Shown here in pieces: positions 51,870-55,718 of a stretch of 55,718 bases of DNA. Both the position numbers and the translations under genes were made by a program. The notes under the pieces are model-generated. The model saw only the letters and a program-made list of their open reading frames with translations. It was not told the origin of the DNA and ran no database searches. This DNA comes from Streptomyces aurantiacus (GTDB taxonomy: Bacteria > Actinomycetota > Actinomycetes > Streptomycetales > Streptomycetaceae), in contig NZ_LIPP01000017.1 of the NCBI RefSeq assembly GCF_001418335.1, positions 1-55,718 on the forward strand, in the 5' to 3' direction. The stretch's first letter is position 1. Each line of letters begins with the position of its first letter.

Positions 51870-52762
51870 CACACCACGTGATCCGCTGGGCGGCGGACGC
51901 CACGTTCGCCGCCCCGCCCCAACTTCCGTACGAGAGCACGGGGTTCACGCGGCGGACCGTGGTCGGCGAGGAGGACGGCACCGTACACACGGGCTTCGGC
52001 GTCTGCGAACTGGCGCCGGACGGGACGGTCGGGGCCCACGTCCACTCGTACGAGGAGTCCTTCCACCTGCTCTCCGGAACCGTGATCCTCGATACGCCCG
52101 AGGGCTCGTACCTCCTGGCGGAAGGCGACTACGGACTGCTCCCGACGGGCGTCCCGCACGCCTGGCGCGGCGCAGGAGACACCGTCGCGCGCTGGGCGGA
52201 CATGCTCGCGCCGGTGCCGAGGGCGCGTTACGGGTACGACACCCGGGCTGTACCGGCGCTGCCCGCCCCCGCCCCGGCCCGGATCGACGTACGCGACCCG
52301 CGCACCCGCTCCTACGGACACTTCGAACCCGGCCAGATGGACCCGGGAAAGCAGTCCCAGGACCTCCTCGCCGTGTCGGCCAGCATGCGCACCGCGCTGC
52401 TCGTCTACAGCGGGATCACCGTGAAGATGATGGTGGACGCCGACCTGGGCGCGGTCGCCTCGACGATGTTCATGGTCCAGTACGCGGCCGACGGCGTCGC
52501 GGGCGCCCACGACCACCCCTTCGAGGAGACGTACCTGATCGTCGAGGGGGCCGTGGACGCCACCTTCGACGGCGAGCACTACCGGCTCGGCGTGGGCGAC
52601 GCCGCCTGGGCGGGGGCCGGTTGCGTCCACGGCTTCACCAACGCCGGTACGGGACCCGTGCGTTGGCTGGAGACACAGGCACCGCAGCCGCCGTCGCGAC
52701 ACTCCTACCGGTTCGCCCGGGACTGGGACCATCTGCGCGACAAACTGGCGGACACCCCATGA
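51866..52762 (+). CDS. Bicupin protein, (S)-ureidoglycine aminohydrolase-like
   Basis: A 298-residue protein with two cupin barrels. The first has HVHSYEESFHLLSG...GDYGLLPTGVPHAWRG, the second HDHPFEETYLIVEG...GDAAWAGAGCVHGFTN; the second barrel keeps the HxH...E...H metal set. Size and layout fit UGlyAH (AllE/YlbA), the Mn enzyme that releases ammonia from ureidoglycine in purine breakdown, but no other ureide or allantoin gene is near, so the substrate is probably different. It starts with an ATGA overlap on the amidohydrolase stop. Its own stop is the beginning of the 11-bp repeat chain leading to the SDR gene. Confidence 0.85.
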   Translation: MTHHVIRWAADATFAAPPQLPYESTGFTRRTVVGEEDGTVHTGFGVCELAPDGTVGAHVHSYEESFHLLSGTVILDTPEGSYLLAEGDYGLLPTGVPHAWRGAGDTVARWADMLAPVPRARYGYDTRAVPALPAPAPARIDVRDPRTRSYGHFEPGQMDPGKQSQDLLAVSASMRTALLVYSGITVKMMVDADLGAVASTMFMVQYAADGVAGAHDHPFEETYLIVEGAVDATFDGEHYRLGVGDAAWAGAGCVHGFTNAGTGPVRWLETQAPQPPSRHSYRFARDWDHLRDKLADTP

Positions 52763-52824
52763 GCCAGGCATGAGCCAGGCATGAGCCAGGCATGAGCCAG
52801 GCATGAGCCAGGCATGAGCCAGGA
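52759..52824 (+). repeat. 11-bp tandem repeat (six copies) forming chained mini-ORFs
   Basis: ATGAGCCAGGC is repeated from 52759, with ATGs at 52759, 52770, 52781, 52792, 52803 and 52814. The first ATG overlaps the bicupin stop. Each unit reads ATG-AGC-CAG-GCA-TGA, whose TGA overlaps the next ATG. The last one runs ten codons (MSQDVPEEKQ) to a TGA overlapping the SDR start. Confidence 0.9.
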
Positions 52825-52842
52825 CGTACCGGAGGAGAAGCA

Positions 52843-53532
52843 ATGAGCAGTGTTGTCGTCATCGGCGGTACGGCCGGCATCGGCCACGCGTTCGCCCGCA
52901 CCCGCGTGGCGCGCGGCGACGAGGTCGTACTCACCGGCCGCGACGCCCACCGCGCCGGCACGGTGGCCAAGGAGGCGGGCGCCCGTGGAATCGCCCTGGA
53001 CCTCTCCCGGCCCCGGGAGATCGCGGGCGCGCTGGCCGGTGTCGAGCGGGTCGACCATCTCGTCCTCGCCGGCATCTCCCGCGACCAGAACAGCGTCACC
53101 GAGTACGACATCGAGGCCGCGCTGCACCTCGTCACCCTCAAGCTCGTCGGCTACACCGAGGTCGTCCACACGCTGCTGCCGCGGATGACCGAGGAGAGCG
53201 CCGTCGTGATCTTCGGCGGCCAGGCCAAGGAGCGGCCCTATCCGGGCGCCACCACGGTCGCGACGGTGAACGCGGGCGTCACAGGCCTGGTGCGCACCCT
53301 CGCCACCGAACTCGCCCCGATCCGCGTCAACGCCGTCCATCCGGGCATCGTCGGCGACAGCCCGTTCTGGGCGGGAAAGCCGGCCGAGGTGCTGGAGGAC
53401 GTCCGCACACGGACCCCCTCGGGCCGGCTCGCCCGCATGGCGGACGTCGTGGACGCGGTCGACTTCCTGTTGCGCAACACCGCGGTCAACGGGGTCAACC
53501 TCGCTGTGGACGGCGGCTGGCTGCTGAGGTGA
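52843..53532 (+). CDS. Short-chain dehydrogenase/reductase-like protein lacking the catalytic Tyr-Lys pair
   Basis: A 229-residue Rossmann protein. The cofactor loop GGTAGIG (8-14), TGRD (31-34), DHLVLAG in place of NNAG, and the C-terminal VNAVHPGIVGDSPFW, LARMADVVDAVDFLL and GVNLAVDGGW are clear SDR features. The active-site YxxxK is replaced: the aligned segment reads TTVATVNAG, with Val139 and Asn143, and the usual Ser position is in FGGQ. Dehydrogenase activity by the classical mechanism is therefore unlikely; it may bind nucleotide as a partner or use other chemistry. The ATG at 52843 has GGAGGAGAAG upstream. It is the last gene of the operon and convergent with the endonuclease-like gene. 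Confidence 0.88.
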   Translation: MSSVVVIGGTAGIGHAFARTRVARGDEVVLTGRDAHRAGTVAKEAGARGIALDLSRPREIAGALAGVERVDHLVLAGISRDQNSVTEYDIEAALHLVTLKLVGYTEVVHTLLPRMTEESAVVIFGGQAKERPYPGATTVATVNAGVTGLVRTLATELAPIRVNAVHPGIVGDSPFWAGKPAEVLEDVRTRTPSGRLARMADVVDAVDFLLRNTAVNGVNLAVDGGWLLR

Positions 53533-53586
53533 GCGTGGCCGCCCCTTCGCTTCGGCGCCTGCTCTCCTGCCCGGTCGGTCAGGCGG

Positions 53587-54285
53587 TCAGGCTGCCTTGG
53601 AGCGCCCTTCGCGTGCCTGCCGCAGACAGTCGTCCACGACGGACTTGTCGAGCGCCGCTCGTACCAACGCGGCCGACAATACGGCCGGTTCGGTGTGCCC
53701 GGCGAGTTTCAGCAGCCGGTCGGGCTTCTTCGGCAGGCCGAGCCGGGCCGCGCCCTCCAGGGCCTTCTCATCGAGGTGGGGCGCGACCTCCGGCCACACC
53801 TGCTGCACCTCCCGCAGGAAGATGTCCACACCCGCTGGGCCAAGACCCGGCACCTCCCGCAGCAGGCTCCGCAGCTCGTCGAGGTCGCCGTCCGCCGCCT
53901 TCCGCATCCGGCGCGGATCTCCGCCCCAGCGGTCCAGCAGCAACTCGGCACCGTCACCGAGCTGGGTCGCCGTGCGCTCGTCGTACCGTCGGTAGCCGCC
54001 CCGGCCCAGTGCGTCGACCCGCTCCTGCCAGGAGGCCCCGGCCATCCGGCGCGGATCGCGCAGCCCCGCCTCGTACAGGGCTCGGGTGGTCGCGAGGGCG
54101 ACGGAGCCACGGATACGGGCGCTGAGCAGACAGGCCATGACCAGGGTCCGGTACAGCGGCTGCGGGGTGTTGCGCAGCCGGATGCCCGCCTCCTCGGCGA
54201 ACGTACCGCCGTGGTCGGAGACCAGCGCTTCAAGGACCCTCTCCGCCTTGCCGCCCTTGCCGCCCTTGCCGCCCTTGCCGCTCAT
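53587..54285 (-). CDS. HhH-GPD/endonuclease III-like protein
   Basis: A 232-residue protein with an all-helical HhH-GPD-like core: NTPQPLYRTLVMACLLSARIRGSVALATTRAL..., the hairpin REVPGLGPAGVDIFLREVQQVWPEVAPHLDEKAL. This resembles endonuclease III-family base-excision proteins. The hairpin keeps the GLGPAGVD segment, but no C-terminal four-Cys iron-sulfur cluster is present. It starts with a GGKGGKGGK run encoded by a 9-bp repeat, a basic tail that may aid DNA contact. The ATG at 54285 overlaps the stop of the DUF3140 gene (ATGA), so the two are co-translated. The substrate and real repair role are not established. Confidence 0.75.
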   Translation of the reverse strand: MSGKGGKGGKGGKAERVLEALVSDHGGTFAEEAGIRLRNTPQPLYRTLVMACLLSARIRGSVALATTRALYEAGLRDPRRMAGASWQERVDALGRGGYRRYDERTATQLGDGAELLLDRWGGDPRRMRKAADGDLDELRSLLREVPGLGPAGVDIFLREVQQVWPEVAPHLDEKALEGAARLGLPKKPDRLLKLAGHTEPAVLSAALVRAALDKSVVDDCLRQAREGRSKAA

Positions 54286-54653
54286 GCCGTCGGCCTGTGC
54301 GGGTCGTGGCCCAGTGTCATCAGGCGTTGGCGGCGACGGGTCTCCGCGGCCTCGGACTCGTGCTCCGGCGCGTGCGCGGATACGTACTCGGGGTCCGTCT
54401 CGGCCGTGACGGTGTCGACGACCTCGTACATCACGTCGAGGTCGTCGTCGGTGAGGTCGATGCGACGCTTCTGCAGGATGGCCAGCACGTGCTCGCCGGT
54501 GGGCGACCCCGTGTGCTCGGGCGGCGACTGCGACTCCTCGGCCGCGTCGGCCGCGTCGCTGACCCGCAGCCAGGCGGCCAGCTCCTGTGAGGTCATGTTC
54601 ACCACGCTGTGGAACTCGGCCCACAACGCGTCGAGTTCGAGAGCGTCGGCCAT
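54282..54653 (-). CDS. DUF3140 family protein
   Basis: A 123-residue protein, MADALELDALWAEFHSVVNMTSQELAAWLRVSDA..., then EHVLAILQKRRIDLTDDDLDVMYEVVDTV and RRRQRLMTLGHDPHRP, which I recognise as DUF3140, an actinobacterial and proteobacterial family of unknown function often near DNA-repair genes. The ATG at 54653 has AAAGGGA 8 nt upstream; an earlier in-frame start has no support. It is the first gene of a two-gene operon with the HhH protein and divergent from the TSUP permease across 191 bp. Confidence 0.85.
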   Translation of the reverse strand: MADALELDALWAEFHSVVNMTSQELAAWLRVSDAADAAEESQSPPEHTGSPTGEHVLAILQKRRIDLTDDDLDVMYEVVDTVTAETDPEYVSAHAPEHESEAAETRRRQRLMTLGHDPHRPTA

Positions 54654-54844
54654 CGGGTGTCCCTTTCGTCCGTGGGCCTCTTGCCGGGGCGGCGTGCGTC
54701 CTCGTCCGCGCAGGCCCGAGTTCCCAGCGTGAATCCGTGAAAACACCCGTCCCAGGACGCGGGGCCGTCGGTGGTGGGGGCAGGGGTCACCTGGCGAGAC
54801 GCCCCTGACATGGCCGGATAGGTGGGCATAGCATCGGTTCTCGC

Positions 54845-55681
54845 ATGGACACGATGACGCTCTGGCACATAACCCCGTGGGAGTTCGCCGCCCTCGCCGC
54901 CGCCGCTCTGCTCGTCGGCTTCTCGAAGACCGCCGTGAGCGGAGCCAACACGGTCAGCCTCGCGATCTTCGCGGCGGTCCTGCCGGCCCGGGCGTCCACG
55001 GGGGTGCTGCTGCCCATCCTCATCGTCGGGGACGTGCTCGCCGTCCTCACCTACCGGCGGCACGCGCACTGGCCGACCCTGTGGAGACTGTTCCCGGCGG
55101 TCGCCGCGGGAGTGGTCGTCGGCACGGTGTTCCTGCTCCGGGCCGACGACGAGATGGTACGTACGTCGATCGGCGCCATCCTGCTGCTGATGGCCGGGGT
55201 CACCGTATGGCGCCGCCACAAAGCCGAGGCGGCGGAGGCGGCGGAGGCGGCGGAGACGGCCGAAGTGGCCGGAGCGGCCGAAGTGGGCGAGGCGGCCGGG
55301 CCGGACGAGGAGCCCGACGCGGTGGCCACCCGGACCCAGGCCCGTTCCTACGGAGTGCTGGGCGGCTTCACCACGATGGTCGCCAACGCGGGCGGCCCGG
55401 TCATGTCGATGTATCTCCTCTCCGCCGGCTTCCGCAAGCTCGGCTTCCTGGGCACCTCGGCCTTCTTCTTCCTGATCGTCAACGTCTCCAAGGTGCCCTT
55501 CAGCGTCGGCCTCGGCCTGATCGACGGCCACTCGCTGCTGCTGGACGCGGCCCTCGCGGCCTTCGTCCTGCCGGGCGCCCTCATCGGGAAGTGGGCGGTC
55601 GACCGGATCAACCAGCGCTTGTTCGAGCGGCTGGTGATCGCGGCGACGGTGCTGGGCGGCGCCCAGCTGCTCCTGCGCTGA
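54845..55681 (+). CDS. TSUP (TauE/SafE) family membrane permease
   Basis: A 278-residue membrane protein with about eight hydrophobic helices in two four-helix repeats, each opening with the family Gly-rich motif (LLVGFSKTAVSGANTV; LGGFTTMVANAGGPVMSMYLL). TSUP proteins move sulfite, sulfonates or other organic anions. The loop between the two halves is extended by an Ala/Glu-rich run encoded by GCGGAGGCG repeats. The ATG at 54845 or 54854 is possible; neither has a strong ribosome site. It looks like an independent housekeeping gene. Confidence 0.9.
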   Translation: MDTMTLWHITPWEFAALAAAALLVGFSKTAVSGANTVSLAIFAAVLPARASTGVLLPILIVGDVLAVLTYRRHAHWPTLWRLFPAVAAGVVVGTVFLLRADDEMVRTSIGAILLLMAGVTVWRRHKAEAAEAAEAAETAEVAGAAEVGEAAGPDEEPDAVATRTQARSYGVLGGFTTMVANAGGPVMSMYLLSAGFRKLGFLGTSAFFFLIVNVSKVPFSVGLGLIDGHSLLLDAALAAFVLPGALIGKWAVDRINQRLFERLVIAATVLGGAQLLLR

Positions 55682-55718
55682 ACAGTGCAGCCCCTGGTCC
55701 CTAGGGCCCTTCTGATGG
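55682..55718. other. Window tail, no gene
   Basis: Only 37 bases remain after the permease stop. They include the near-palindrome GGTCCCTAGGGCCC, perhaps part of a terminator cut by the window edge. Confidence 0.3.

Overview
High-GC actinobacterial DNA, almost certainly from a Streptomyces. The evidence is strong third-position GC, GTG/TTG starts, ATGA/GTGA operon overlaps, DmdR/IdeR-type iron boxes, a SARP regulator, DUF4916 and DUF5988 proteins, and a copy of the common Streptomyces intergenic repeat ending in AGGGGCGCGGGGAACTG. I see no tRNA, rRNA, IS element, integrase or CRISPR array.

Region 1 (1 to about 14.6 kb) is the edge of a polyketide cluster. A modular type I PKS runs off the left end (docking coiled coil plus ketosynthase). 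Next come a P450, a SARP activator with a type II thioesterase, a PaaK-like acyl-activating enzyme and a secreted CalB-like lipase. A three-gene overlapping operon AT-ACP > KS-CLF > crotonyl-CoA carboxylase/reductase follows. That trio has the domain layout of the extender-unit genes of FK506 producers (TcsA/B/C, also AllA/K/R), so the operon probably makes an unusual alkylmalonyl-CoA for the neighbouring PKS. DUF5988 and DUF4916 proteins close the region.

Region 2 (14.7 to 46.1 kb) is a hydroxamate siderophore locus. It holds a binding lipoprotein, a heterodimeric ABC exporter, an ornithine N-hydroxylase, a formyltransferase, a FecCD-type importer and a five-module NRPS of about 6470 residues with two embedded N-methyltransferases, a terminal epimerisation domain and no thioesterase. 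An MbtH protein, a coupled small ORF and an iron-box-controlled isochorismatase-like hydrolase follow. Five iron boxes cover every promoter of the locus. The A-domain codes I read by hand give X, Ser, N5-hydroxyornithine, Ser and a residue bound by acidic pocket positions. With the accessory enzymes this points to a pentapeptide tris-hydroxamate of the scabichelin/turgichelin/tsukubachelin kind.

Region 3 (46.1 to 53.5 kb) is a seven-gene co-directional operon: XRE-cupin regulator, atypical M24 enzyme, 2-oxoacid dehydrogenase E1 alpha and E1 beta (no E2/E3), amidohydrolase, bicupin and an SDR lacking its catalytic residues. I cannot match it to a known pathway. It looks like breakdown or processing of a nitrogenous compound and is the least explained part of the window.

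Region 4 (53.6 kb to the end) is ordinary chromosome: a HhH-type endonuclease-like protein with DUF3140, and a TSUP permease.

Two structural themes stand out. Short tandem repeats (9 to 16 bp) sit in many spacers, and in two of them they build unbroken chains of ATGA-overlapping mini-ORFs joining one gene's stop to the next gene's start. A copy of the intergenic repeat also lies inside the NRPS coding sequence.
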